From assembly GCA_021300155.1 (NCBI GenBank), contig JAJTID010000108.1, forward strand, positions 1 through 49,338: a DNA stretch of 49,338 nucleotides, given 5' to 3'. This DNA comes from Pirellula sp. GTDB lineage: Bacteria > Planctomycetota > Planctomycetia > Pirellulales > Pirellulaceae. The position numbers were made by a program, and so were the translations under genes. Positions 34,701-42,363 of the stretch are shown here, in pieces. Under the pieces are notes generated by a model. The model ran no database searches and was not told the origin of the DNA. It worked only from the letters and a program-made list of their open reading frames with translations. Numbering within the stretch: the stretch's first letter is position 1; each line of letters begins with the position of its first letter.

Positions 34701-35106
34701 CGGCTAACGTTTGAATACCGAGTTGGTGGTACGCTCGCGCTAAGGCGCTCGTGATAGCCACTGTCGGCCCTTGTTTCGATTGAACTTCTAACAATTGGTC
34801 GATCGCTTCCGGGAATCGCCGTTCCAGAATATGCTGGTAGCAATCGTAAGGTAGCAAACCCGATTGGCTTTCCGGAAACGTTTTCGGTAGGTGGAATCGA
34901 TAAATAGCTGCCAGGAAAAAGTGAGCGCGCACGCGGTGATAAAGGTTATCTGTTTTCCGACGAAATGCGTCGAGCTCTTGCGTCGCCGTCAGTAACTCTT
35001 TCGCGTCAAGCCCCTCGCAAAGCGACTCGAGCGTGCGATGGCGCAGCGACTCGTCCGAAGAGACGATCGTTTGAATCCATGGACTGGCGAGTTGTGTTTG
35101 TGTCAT
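31768..35106 (-). CDS. Fusion of GHMP (fucokinase-like) kinase and UDP-sugar pyrophosphorylase-like domains
   Basis: I chose the ATG at 35106 (MTQTQLASPW); the frame stays open for 48 more codons but only through REP repeat DNA. The protein has 1112 residues. Residues 1-170 are helical. Residues 180-570 resemble GHMP sugar kinases of the FKP/fucokinase type: DIPKGSRLAVSTNL (318-331), GGSGGGWQDSGG (372-383) and GGMSGGGMGFF (535-545). The first motif is altered relative to GLGTSS. Residues 738-1090 match UDPGP pyrophosphorylases: LAAGVGSRWTGGAGVVKGLH (744-763), then LLLHNIDTLGANIDP and EVISRRIDDRGGGLA. It probably phosphorylates a sugar and activates it to a nucleotide sugar in the cytoplasm, like Bacteroides Fkp but with a UDPGP domain. 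It lies downstream of the GalU-like gene, separated from it by the RAYT/REP insertion. Confidence 0.85.
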   Translation of the reverse strand: MTQTQLASPWIQTIVSSDESLRHRTLESLCEGLDAKELLTATQELDAFRRKTDNLYHRVRAHFFLAAIYRFHLPKTFPESQSGLLPYDCYQHILERRFPEAIDQLLEVQSKQGPTVAITSALARAYHQLGIQTLADQVRRSVRTVRGNQWMFRIGHPSEHPLRLNQELRQSDAATGDFPILWERTSVRMDFSHSGWSDIFFLGMDYPEGARVLNASINLGVYGRDAEPLPPVEAYLRVIDRPVLRLVSTDLGAEAEITEIDEVFDFAKDYLGLLKAALIAAGIVPPAMEGCHRKMSELLSTLIGKEGLGLELVSKVNDIPKGSRLAVSTNLLGCLISVLMRATGQVSNLEGGLAVRDQRLITARAILGEWLGGSGGGWQDSGGVWQGIKRIEGVLATEDDPEFGISRGRLLPHHTILTEQNISAQARESLQNSLVLIYGGMAQNVGPILEMVTEKYLVRAGREWDARLEAIEIFEAIVDSLQKGDIRRVAALTTKNFTGPLQTIIPWCTNRFTEAMIEQCREKWGTQFWGFLMLGGMSGGGMGFFFDPAVQSEAKSWLLDALVATKRAMQTRLPFAMDPVVYEFSINDRGSWGELLHGERASMPDGYYAILAPKLIRKDIRELSPQSQRELMRLNRSCREGEGRARWLLDRLLPQPASPTSGADNLKTLLKSNGFDRVQHEQIKSDLLAGRIGLSENRLPPQTTIEDVPADEVIDLRNRHSMDHADASIGRAAIAANQVAVVTLAAGVGSRWTGGAGVVKGLHPFCKFGGKHRSFMEVHLAKSRQTARHYAATIPHVFTTGYMTHEPMVKHLQMVENYQYPGPVHFSRGMSVGLRTIPTVRDLKFFWQEMPHQVLDEQQQKVRESGQAAIMGWAQSMGEANDYTDNLPMQCMHPVGHWYEIPNMLRNGLLHQMLQQQPSLKYLLLHNIDTLGANIDPLVLSKHIQSEVCLSFEVISRRIDDRGGGLAMVDGKRRLVEGMAMPNEREEFKLTFYSSMTTWIDIDLLLQAFELSRSTLGNAAIVDVAVRTFGQKLPTYITIKDVKKRWGLGQEDVYPVAQFEKIWGDMSTLSAVPCEYIAVEMMRGQQLKEPGQLDAWVRDGSAAYVESLCDFA

Positions 35107-35152
35107 GTTGCTGAAAAAAAGTGTTTGACTTTTGTCGATCGGTTTTGATCTT

Positions 35153-35250
35153 AATCCCAACCCGACGCGTAAGCGAGGGATCTTGCATGGACGAGTGATG
35201 CTGGGTCCCTCGCTCACGCAGCGGGTTGTGATGCTGGGTCCCTCGCTCAC
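35153..35250. repeat. REP palindromes upstream of the sugar kinase/pyrophosphorylase gene
   Basis: Two to three REP units lie here. CCCAACCCGACGCG then TAAGCGAGGGA starts near 35157. GGGTCCCTCGCTCACGCAGC then GGGTTGTGATG starts near 35203. A further GGGTCCCTCGCTCAC runs to 35250. They are related as palindrome halves. When read as codons they give SEGPSIT repeats, which explains the false N-terminal extension of the neighbouring gene. Confidence 0.88.
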
Positions 35251-35267
35251 CGGCTTGTTCCTTTAAT

Positions 35268-35334
35268 CCCAACCCGACGCGTAAGCGAGGGATTCTTTGG
35301 GATTGTACGTCCCTCGCTCACGCTTCGGGTTGGG
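35268..35334. repeat. Paired REP element (BIME-like inverted repeat)
   Basis: Arm 1 at 35268-35292 (CCCAACCCGACGCGTAAGCG then AGGGA) pairs with arm 2 at 35310-35334 (TCCCTCGCTCACGCTTCGGG then TTGGG) across a 17-base spacer with few mismatches. A further half unit, GCAGCGGGTTGTGAT, follows at about 35382-35396, next to the transposase stop. Confidence 0.88.
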
Positions 35335-35398
35335 ATGTTTCCTTTGCCTGCGGCAAATCTATTAAATCAACAAGCCGTCATGCAGCGGGTTGTGATAG

Positions 35399-35899
35399 TC
35401 ATGGCATTGCATCGCGGCCCTTTCGATCCTGCGCCTCGTTCACGTATTGAACAACGGTCCGTAGCGATGCTTCGGTCCAAACGAAACGAATACTTCCTCG
35501 CTCTGCCCACCAGTTCTCCTTGTCTGGTCGCGATTGTTCTCGCAACCGACGTGTACACCATGCTTTAACATCAATTCGTATCTTTTCTGGAGATGTGTTG
35601 GCTGCACCGATTACGATGTGAGCATGATTCGATCGGCAATCAGATGCATAATGGACCCATTTGCGGAAATCGCACGTTTCCAATATCTGCTTCAAAACAA
35701 TTTGTCGTTCAGGGACAGACAGAACGCATTGCTCTTCTGCCATACACGCTCGACAAGAATCACTTAGGTTCTGACTAGGTAATTGCCATCCTTGGTGATA
35801 CTCGACCCAACCCCTCTCATCTCCCGGCAACCAGGTTCCATAGGTTGGCCAGGTGATGAAGAAGGCTATTGGATCAGGCATGACAATGTTGTCAGTCAT
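35399..35899 (-). CDS. rayT: REP-associated tyrosine transposase (RAYT)
   Basis: The protein has 166 residues, the usual RAYT size. It starts MPDPIAFFITWPTYGTWLPG after a short leader, and has the metal-binding HUH motif NHAHIVI (91-97) and a likely catalytic tyrosine in VQYVNEAQDRKGRD (Y152). A strong Shine-Dalgarno GAGGAGGT lies at 35906-35913, seven bases before the ATG at 35899. RAYTs nick REP palindromes as single-stranded DNA, and REP copies stand on both sides here (35153-35396 and 35996-36056), so the whole 35.15-36.06 kb block is a REPtron. It separates two genes of a sugar-nucleotide operon, both in the same orientation, which suggests it arrived after the operon formed. Confidence 0.93.
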   Translation of the reverse strand: MTDNIVMPDPIAFFITWPTYGTWLPGDERGWVEYHQGWQLPSQNLSDSCRACMAEEQCVLSVPERQIVLKQILETCDFRKWVHYASDCRSNHAHIVIGAANTSPEKIRIDVKAWCTRRLREQSRPDKENWWAERGSIRFVWTEASLRTVVQYVNEAQDRKGRDAMP

Positions 35900-35995
35900 A
35901 TCGCGACCTCCTCAGTCTTTGCATCTTCATACTTTAATCTGTGAGGCTTGTGGCTTGAAACCCAACTCCAAGCGAAAAAGCATAAGAGAGGGTTT

Positions 35996-36056
35996 CTGGG
36001 TCCCTCGCTTACGCAGCGGGTTGGGGGGGCTGGGTCCCTCGCTTACGCAGCGGGTT
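35996..36056. repeat. REP pair on the other side of the RAYT gene
   Basis: CTGGGTCCCTCGCTTACGCA followed by GCGGGTT occurs at 35996-36022 and again at 36030-36056 as direct repeats. Both match the REP family at 35153-35334. Confidence 0.9.
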
Positions 36057-36072
36057 ATGATTCCGTGTCGGA

Positions 36073-36909
36073 TTAGCGAGTTGCCAACAATTCCACCATG
36101 TCACTCAACACTTGATCGCGATCGACCCCGGAAAGCGAGAGGGCTAGCTGTGTGTTCAATAGTCCGTACTTGACCCCGATGTTGTATCGATGCCCATCCA
36201 CTTCGCATGCCAAATATCGTTCGCGTGTCGCCAATTCATTCAGCGCGTCCGCCAGCGGAATCGGCCTTTGCGATTGCGACACCAAGGACTCAAGAATGTC
36301 TAGTACCGATGGTGTCAAAACATGCATACCAAAGAAACATAGATACAGTCCGCTGCGAAAGCCAGCGATCGTCAATTCTTGTTCCGCGATCGTGGGGGTA
36401 GGTTTCTCAACAACTCTTTTGACTTCGTAGAGTCGTTCGGTCTGAGGAAGACGCTGACCACCGATTGCACCGAAGAACGGGAGCATCTTCTCTTTGGTGG
36501 GCTGCACTCCGGAAACAGAACACTCTTCGGCGGAGGCAACTTCGATCAGTTGCTCAACACAACGTTTCCCGCCCGTACCGCTCAAGTACAAATGGTCGCC
36601 GACCAGATGCACGAACGGACTGTCGTTGACAAAATCTCTAGCACAAAGAATCGCTTGACCATATCCCTTGGCTTCTTTCTGCGTCACAAAGGTCAAGCGA
36701 TCAAGATACTGACCGGCTGCTTTTTCGTAAGCATCTTCATTGCCGGGGCTAATCACGATAGCGATCGATTCGATTCCCGCTGAATCGACCTCCTCAATAA
36801 TCATCTCAAGTGCTGTCTTCTCGGTCCCATCACGATCCACAAGTCTCTGCAAAGGCAATGCGGATTGCCCTGGCCCAGCAGCAGTGATTACAGCTTTTTG
36901 TATTTTCAT
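36073..36909 (-). CDS. GalU-like nucleotidyltransferase
   Basis: The 278-residue protein starts MKIQKAVITAAGPGQSALPL, the sugar-phosphate nucleotidyltransferase signature with a G-x-G-like loop, although the usual AGLGTRL/K is relaxed to AGPGQSALPLQ. Further family features are VISPGNEDAYEKAA, TQKEAKGYGQAILCARDFV with the usual GLGHA-like loop, FVHLVGDHLYL (metal/sugar-binding aspartate), EVKRVVEKPTPT and DGHRYNIGVKYGLLNTQLAL. It probably makes UDP-glucose or a related UDP-sugar from UTP and sugar-1-phosphate. Its ATG lies three bases after the DUF6702 stop, so it is translationally coupled. The downstream fusion gene is in the same pathway class. Confidence 0.88.
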   Translation of the reverse strand: MKIQKAVITAAGPGQSALPLQRLVDRDGTEKTALEMIIEEVDSAGIESIAIVISPGNEDAYEKAAGQYLDRLTFVTQKEAKGYGQAILCARDFVNDSPFVHLVGDHLYLSGTGGKRCVEQLIEVASAEECSVSGVQPTKEKMLPFFGAIGGQRLPQTERLYEVKRVVEKPTPTIAEQELTIAGFRSGLYLCFFGMHVLTPSVLDILESLVSQSQRPIPLADALNELATRERYLACEVDGHRYNIGVKYGLLNTQLALSLSGVDRDQVLSDMVELLATR

Positions 36910-36912
36910 TAT

Positions 36913-37539
36913 CTATCGTAGTGGATGAAGCAAATTCCCCTTCTTGTACTCCAAAGAATACTTGATTTGCTTCGTCGGTTGAACTACCACAGAATTTTCT
37001 TGGCGAGAAACAGCCTCCATAAACAATTGGTGGCACAACCAAACTCTATAAACCGAAAGGTCTGCCTCGGGTGGCTGCATTTCTAGATGGATCCACAACC
37101 AGCCCTTTTCTTGTTCCCGACCTACCCATTTTAACTTGGAGAAGTCCTTTGCCTCACGCGTCGTCGAGTTCAACACTTTTTCCAACTCATCTTTCTGCAT
37201 TGCCATCGGTGCACGGCGCAAAAAGAACTGCGAATCGAGATAAGACACCACGAGCTCTTCAAACTCACGTTCTTCTAGGCTACATCCCTTGAGGGCTGCC
37301 TCGATCTCCGCTGGTGTGCTGTTTGGAGGCAGCGAAGATGTACGCCATGCCTTCATGGATCTTTCTAAATCTTGCGGATGCAGCCGAAGTGAAACTTCCC
37401 AGTGCTTCGACTCTGCATTCCATGTCATCTGACCGACGCACACATGAAATGGATGAGCGAAAACGCGTGGAGGACACATGAACCCTGCAATCATCACGAA
37501 CAAACCAGAACAAACAACCGCAAACTTTGAACTCAGCAT
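36913..37539 (-). CDS. Exported DUF6702-like protein
   Basis: The protein has 208 residues. It has a signal peptide (residues 1-28, ending CPPRVFA) and the mature start HPFHVCVGQMTWNAESKHWE, which fits the DUF6702 pattern HPFHVSL-E. The rest is beta-rich, with a Trp-rich stretch (EKGWLWIHLEMQPPEA). DUF6702 proteins often neighbour M1 peptidases, and here the M1 gene ends only 10 bases upstream. The function is unknown; it may assist the peptidase or its substrate in the periplasm. The next gene starts three bases downstream, so it is in the middle of an operon. Confidence 0.85.
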   Translation of the reverse strand: MLSSKFAVVCSGLFVMIAGFMCPPRVFAHPFHVCVGQMTWNAESKHWEVSLRLHPQDLERSMKAWRTSSLPPNSTPAEIEAALKGCSLEEREFEELVVSYLDSQFFLRRAPMAMQKDELEKVLNSTTREAKDFSKLKWVGREQEKGWLWIHLEMQPPEADLSVYRVWLCHQLFMEAVSRQENSVVVQPTKQIKYSLEYKKGNLLHPLR

Positions 37540-37549
37540 AAAATGCTAC

Positions 37550-40234
37550 TTATTCCTTTGCTGGTTCTTTCGCTTTTTCTTTATCCAGCTTTGACTTTAG
37601 CTCGGCTTTCTTTTTCTGCCGTGCCTTTTTCTTCTCTGCTTTCTCCTTCTCCCAGTCTTCCTCGGACTTGGTTACTTCTTTCTTTTCTGTGGTAGCCGAA
37701 GAAGCTAATGGACTAGGCGGCGTTGGAATTTTGGCAGCGCCAACTTCCTTTTCCACTTTTTTTGCAGGTTCTTTTTCTGGAGCTTTGGCTGCCGGAGTAT
37801 CTTTCGAAGCTTCTTCCTTTGCTTTGATTGCGGACTCTTTAGCCTTTGCCTCCGCTTCCTTTGCTTTCGCTTCAGCCGCTCTCTTCGCTCGCTGCATTGG
37901 ATTCTCTTCACCGCCAGGTCCGCCACCGCCACCACGCCCCGTTCGTTGTTGCTTGAACAACTGGAATCGAGTCGGTTCGAGTTGCGGCGGATAGAAATTG
38001 TTCTCGCGATCGATGTCTGCTGTCTCGCGGTACGGATCGAGTTCGATTTGCTTTACCTTTTTGTCTGCGATAAACATCGTCTCGCATTTCGTATTGTCGA
38101 CGCGCCAGATTTCCGCAGGAATTCGAATTTCGCGAGTTGTGTTGTCTTCAAAGGTAATCATCAAGATCACGGGCATAACCAACCCACCTACATTCTTCAG
38201 CCCGACACGATAGAAGCGATTGTTGCTGTCGAACATCTCCTTATCTTTGTCTTTGAGTTCCGATTTGAATTTCTCGAAAGCTTTGCGCTGTTCGTCGGTG
38301 ACTTCGTTCGGATTGTACTCGTTATAGAAGTCCTTGAGCTCCGGAAACTCATCCACGCGTTTCTTGAGCGGTTTGTTGCGTTGTTGCGAAAGGGTCAATC
38401 GTTTCTGTTCGCTCTTCTCCTTTGCAATCTTCGCATTCTCATCTGGGGAATTTCTATCCAATTCCATTACTTCTGCATCGTCGATCGCGATGTCGCAATG
38501 TTCCGTGGTATAGAACCAACCGCGCCAAAACCAATCGAGATCGACGCCAGACGCATCTTCCATCGTTCGAAAGAAATCCGCTGGCATCGGACGCTTGAAC
38601 TTCCAACGGCGAGAATATTCACGGAATGAAAAATCAAACAGCTCTCGACCGAGAACGGTTTCTCGCAAAACATTGAGACCCGTGGCCGGCTTGCTGTAGG
38701 CATTCGGACCAAACTGCATGATCGAGTCACTGTTGGTCATGATCGGCACTTGATTCGTGCTTTGCATGTAGGGGACCATGAACTCAGGATCGCCACGTTG
38801 CGAGGGGTATTTGTCCTCCCACTCCTGCTCGGCAAGGTATTGTAGAAAGGTATTGATCCCTTCGTCCATCCAAGACCATTGTCGTTCGTCACTATTGACG
38901 ATCATGGGGAAGTAATTGTGACCAACTTCGTGAATGACCACCGAGATAAGACCATACTTGGTTGCTGACGAGTAGGTGCCATCTTCCTTTGGTCGAGGAC
39001 CGTTGAAGCAAATCATGGGATATTCCATCCCACCAATGGGACCATTCACACTGATCGCGACCGGATAAGGGTAGTCAAAACTGTATCGACTATAGACATT
39101 GAGCGTGTGGATGATGGCATGAGTGCTGTACTTACTCCAGAGTGGTTCTCCCTCATTCGGGAAGAAACTCATGGCCATCGTTTGATTGCCGTTCACATCG
39201 TGACCTTGAGCGTCCCAGATGAACTTTCGGCTCGAGGCGAATGCAAAGTCACGAACATTCTCAGCGTGGAAAACCCATGTCTTCGTATCCTTGGACTTTT
39301 CCTTTTCGTTTTCTTTGGCTTCCTCTGGCGTGACGATAAACATTGGTTTCTTTGCAACTTTCGCTTGAGCAAGCCGTTCGCGATGTTGCTCGGACAACAC
39401 TTCATTGGTGTTTTGAAGAACACCAGTTGCACAAACGATATGATCCGACGGGACCGTGATGCGAACGATGTAGTCACCGAACTCGAGCGTAAACTCCCCT
39501 TGGCCGAGGAACTGTTTGTGTTGCCATCCGTTTACGTCCGTAAAGGCCGCCAATCGAGGAAACCACTGAGCCATCTCGTAAATGTAGTTTCCGTCTTTCT
39601 CAAAGAACTCAAAACCAGTTCGCCCGTTCATCATCCTGGCATTGTTGATCTTATAATGCCATTTGACCCTGAACTGCAATTCTTCATCTGGAAGCAGCGG
39701 CGTTCCTAGGTCGATACGCATCATCGTATCCACTACGGTCGTCTCAAGCTTTTTCCCCTGTGCATCAACTACCGAGTCAATTTTGCAACCGCCATCAAAT
39801 GTTTGACGATGCAACAATGCCTCCATCTCACCGGTCGAGACACGTCCTGGTGTAAATCCGAGACGTCCACTTCGTGTTTTGCTCGCAGCGCTATCTGGAC
39901 TGAAGATGTTCGCATCCAATTGCAGCCACAAGTATCGCAATGTGTGCGGAGATTGGTTGTGATATCGGATCGACTCTGTACCCTGAATAGACTGGTCCTC
40001 ATCATTGAGAGTCACATCGATGTTGTAGTCCACCTTTTGTTGCCAATAGTCTGGACCAGGTTCGCCAGCCGCGCTTCGGTAAGAGTTCGGCGTCGGAAGG
40101 ATCTCCTCCAATTGTCGGAACTTGTCTTCCTGACCGTACTTCTTGTTGGGGAAAGGTTGTGCCAAAACAGTATTGGCCGTGATTCCAAAAATCAGGGAAG
40201 CCCACAGCAGTCCAGCATAGCAACGAGGTTGCAT
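37550..40234 (-). CDS. Exported M1-family zinc metallopeptidase
   Basis: I chose the ATG at 40234 because it opens a signal peptide (MQPRCYAGLLWASLIFGITA to VLAQ); 29 further codons upstream lack this. The protein has 894 residues. The exopeptidase motif appears as GPIGGMEYPMI (about 399-409), and zinc binding as HEVGHNYFPMIV (435-446) with the third ligand E458 in WMDEGINTFLQYLAEQEW. This is the M1 aminopeptidase pattern HExxH-18-E. The lead YNIDVTLNDEDQSIQGTESI fits the N-terminal beta domain. The last 130 residues are a K/E/A-rich, low-complexity coiled tail (AKAKEAEAKAKESAIKAKEE) that looks unusual for the family. It probably degrades peptides in the periplasm and is the first gene of the operon. 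Confidence 0.92.
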   Translation of the reverse strand: MQPRCYAGLLWASLIFGITANTVLAQPFPNKKYGQEDKFRQLEEILPTPNSYRSAAGEPGPDYWQQKVDYNIDVTLNDEDQSIQGTESIRYHNQSPHTLRYLWLQLDANIFSPDSAASKTRSGRLGFTPGRVSTGEMEALLHRQTFDGGCKIDSVVDAQGKKLETTVVDTMMRIDLGTPLLPDEELQFRVKWHYKINNARMMNGRTGFEFFEKDGNYIYEMAQWFPRLAAFTDVNGWQHKQFLGQGEFTLEFGDYIVRITVPSDHIVCATGVLQNTNEVLSEQHRERLAQAKVAKKPMFIVTPEEAKENEKEKSKDTKTWVFHAENVRDFAFASSRKFIWDAQGHDVNGNQTMAMSFFPNEGEPLWSKYSTHAIIHTLNVYSRYSFDYPYPVAISVNGPIGGMEYPMICFNGPRPKEDGTYSSATKYGLISVVIHEVGHNYFPMIVNSDERQWSWMDEGINTFLQYLAEQEWEDKYPSQRGDPEFMVPYMQSTNQVPIMTNSDSIMQFGPNAYSKPATGLNVLRETVLGRELFDFSFREYSRRWKFKRPMPADFFRTMEDASGVDLDWFWRGWFYTTEHCDIAIDDAEVMELDRNSPDENAKIAKEKSEQKRLTLSQQRNKPLKKRVDEFPELKDFYNEYNPNEVTDEQRKAFEKFKSELKDKDKEMFDSNNRFYRVGLKNVGGLVMPVILMITFEDNTTREIRIPAEIWRVDNTKCETMFIADKKVKQIELDPYRETADIDRENNFYPPQLEPTRFQLFKQQRTGRGGGGGPGGEENPMQRAKRAAEAKAKEAEAKAKESAIKAKEEASKDTPAAKAPEKEPAKKVEKEVGAAKIPTPPSPLASSATTEKKEVTKSEEDWEKEKAEKKKARQKKKAELKSKLDKEKAKEPAKE

Positions 40235-40342
40235 CGTACAGAATCTCACACAGATGAAAACAAACAGAGTGTCGTCGAGAGGAAACCGAAGTATAGTCAA
40301 AAATTCTCGGATGGAAACCAATCCAGGAACGAAAGAAACGTC

Positions 40343-40988
40343 TTAATCCGGCGATACTAACTCGCCCCCTTGGTGCGTCAGAAAATCGCGAAAAATCTTG
40401 CCATCGATGGTTGGACTGAAAAATCGCAGGGAACAGTCCATCCAAGAAGCATTCCCTGCGTTCCCGAGAAGAAACTGAGCGGGGGACATTCCGGTGATGT
40501 CCAAATCATCGGGACTTGTCCGAGGAACCGCGTTCGGGCCTGCCACTTGAAGAAAACTCAGCGTGTTCGAAGTTCCGTCGGTTATTTGGCGTAGCTGCAA
40601 GGCATCGCCTGACCATTCCCGTCTTTGCTGCCAATGTTGCGGGCTGGAAGTTTTCTGTATGCGGACTCGTAATTGAGTATCGCCAACTGCATTGCTTCAA
40701 GTTGTTGCTCCCTTGCGTACGTCGAGCGGCATCGCGTGCGGATTGAATCACAGGCAACAGCAGTCCAGTCAAAACACCAATCGTCGCAACACCGCTCGCA
40801 CCTTTCACCTCAGCGGTCAACCGCTCCCCTTCGATCGACCAGAACTCGTTCTTCCGAACTCCTTTGAGTCGCAAAATGTATTGTTCCATCGCTTTGCGAA
40901 CGGCAGGCGTAAAGTCTGGCGCGCGCGAAAGATTGTTGCGAAACTCTTGTTCTGCAATTTGCATCCCGACGTCACGAAGCTCGATCAA
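40343..40988 (-). pseudogene. Broken DUF1559-type gene
   Basis: The minus strand encodes, in successive frames, a DUF1559-like protein with interruptions. The first part is MIELRDVGMQIAEQEFRNNL, GEVKG-like EVKGASGVATIGVLTGLLLP and SARDAARRTQGSNNLKQ. It shifts frame at about 40692 and continues MQLAILNYESAYRKLPARNI. Near 40615 it shifts again, after apparent loss of the domain's middle, to LQLRQITDGTSNTLSFLQVA and CSLRFFSPTIDGKIF. The order (SARDAARR, NNLKQLQLA, ITDGTSNT) is the classical DUF1559 series, with the first interruption most simply a one-base change. Two frame changes and a lost middle show inactivation. It lies next to the M1 peptidase gene. Confidence 0.85.
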
Positions 40989-41191
40989 AGCGATGCGTAG
41001 CGCGATGATTGAATGACAAATGAAAAATCCTTTTTTGACTCACACTCGATCACCCGTATGATTTTGACGTCGGTGCGTACTCAACTATTTCCGTTACGCG
41101 GTCGCGTGATTCTGATTCTGCTGCTACCATCGTAGACGCAGGGTTTTCGTTCCAATCCAAGCCTAATTCCATCGTCGCATTGAGTCCTTTC

Positions 41192-41869
41192 ATGAGTTCT
41201 CTTCGAGCCAACCACATTGCAAAAACGTTTCCTACCCCCGCTGAAGATCTCGTTATTCTTGAAGATATAGAATTGGAGCTTCATGCGGGTGAGAATGCGG
41301 CCATCGTCGGACCGAGCGGGTGCGGGAAGTCGACTCTGTTACAAATCTTAGGGGTACTCGACAAACCTACGCATGGCAATGTCGAGATCGCGGGGCAGGA
41401 TCCGTTCAAATTATCCGAGAACGAACAAGCCCGGTTTCGTAACGACAAGATCGGTTTCGTATTTCAGGATCACCATCTTCTGCCTCAGTGGAATGTATTG
41501 GAAAACACTCTGTTGCCATCGATGGCGCAAGGGAGACCGGATGCGAACATGCTACAGCGGGCGAAACAGTTGCTCGAACGAGTGGGACTACAACATCGAA
41601 TGACCCACCTACCGAGTCAATTGTCAGGAGGAGAACGAGAAAGAGTGGCTGTGGCTCGTGCGCTTCTTCGCAAACCATTGCTTGTGCTTGCTGATGAGCC
41701 AACCGGCAACCTGGATGAAGAAAACGCAGTGCGTATCTCTCATTTGCTCTTGGAAATGCCACGCGAAGAGAACGCCATTTTGATCGTAGTCACTCACTCG
41801 ATGGAGTTAGCATCGAGAATGCAGCGATGCTATGAGCTTAAACGTGGCAAGCTTGTACTGAAGATCTGA
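41192..41869 (+). CDS. LolD-like ABC transporter ATPase
   Basis: The protein has about 225 residues. Walker A is GPSGCGKSTLLQILGVLD, the Q loop FVFQDHHLLPQWNVLEN, the signature LSGGERERVAVARALLRKP, Walker B LLVLADEPTGNLDEE and the switch histidine VVTHSMELA. Sequence style and length fit the LolD/MacB/FtsE group, which powers lipoprotein release or efflux through a partner permease. Such permease genes (LolC/LolE) usually lie next to it, but none is visible in this window, so the protein may use a distant partner. ATG at 41192 begins MSSLRANHIAKTFPTP; a TTG at 41180 is an alternative. The neighbours are a broken DUF1559 gene and a long gap. Confidence 0.9.
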   Translation: MSSLRANHIAKTFPTPAEDLVILEDIELELHAGENAAIVGPSGCGKSTLLQILGVLDKPTHGNVEIAGQDPFKLSENEQARFRNDKIGFVFQDHHLLPQWNVLENTLLPSMAQGRPDANMLQRAKQLLERVGLQHRMTHLPSQLSGGERERVAVARALLRKPLLVLADEPTGNLDEENAVRISHLLLEMPREENAILIVVTHSMELASRMQRCYELKRGKLVLKI

Positions 41870-42363
41870 TAACGGACCTTCTGATAGATGTACTATCGAC
41901 TTGTCACCCGAAAAAAGTGCTGAAATGGTTGGATTCTCTAATCCAGTCTGTGTTGCGATGTGATGCCGCTTGTTGAACTTATCCCACCCCGCAGCGTACG
42001 GGCGAAGAACTTAAACCCCCACAGAGTTCCTTGCTCACACTTTCAGAAATTGCGTTGCCGGGACTTTCGAGACGCTTCGTTCTTTGGATTATCATGTGTC
42101 TGCTCGTGTTCCATTCGAAGACGGTTTTCATACTCCAATCCGGTAACTCGAGTACGAAAGCAAGCACCCAATTCATTCAATACAATTGCGATTGATAGTC
42201 CATTGTCTTCAGAATGCGGAATGCGCAACTTCAAAACTTACGCTACGGATTGGGGAGCCAACATCGTAAGATTTCGTACCACATGCGCCCTGCCTCTCCA
42301 ACTTAGGTTAGAATGCATAGAGATTCCTCCACACTCGTTTCCCGCCTCGCAATCGATGTTTTT
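41870..42363. other. Intergenic region, nothing firmly recognised
   Basis: About 490 bases between the ABC ATPase and the DUF1549/DUF1553 gene. One minus-strand frame (42043-42234) has a passable composition but lacks a clear start and any family match. No terminator or repeat is clear. Confidence 0.5.

Noticed and set aside
35153-36056. CRISPR-like array
   Set aside because: The repeats are palindromic REP units of varying spacing and orientation around a RAYT gene; there are no uniform spacers and no cas genes.
42043-42234. Minus-strand frame of 63 codons in the gap before the DUF1549 gene
   Set aside because: Its composition is passable, but it has only a TTG start without a ribosome site and no similarity that I know.
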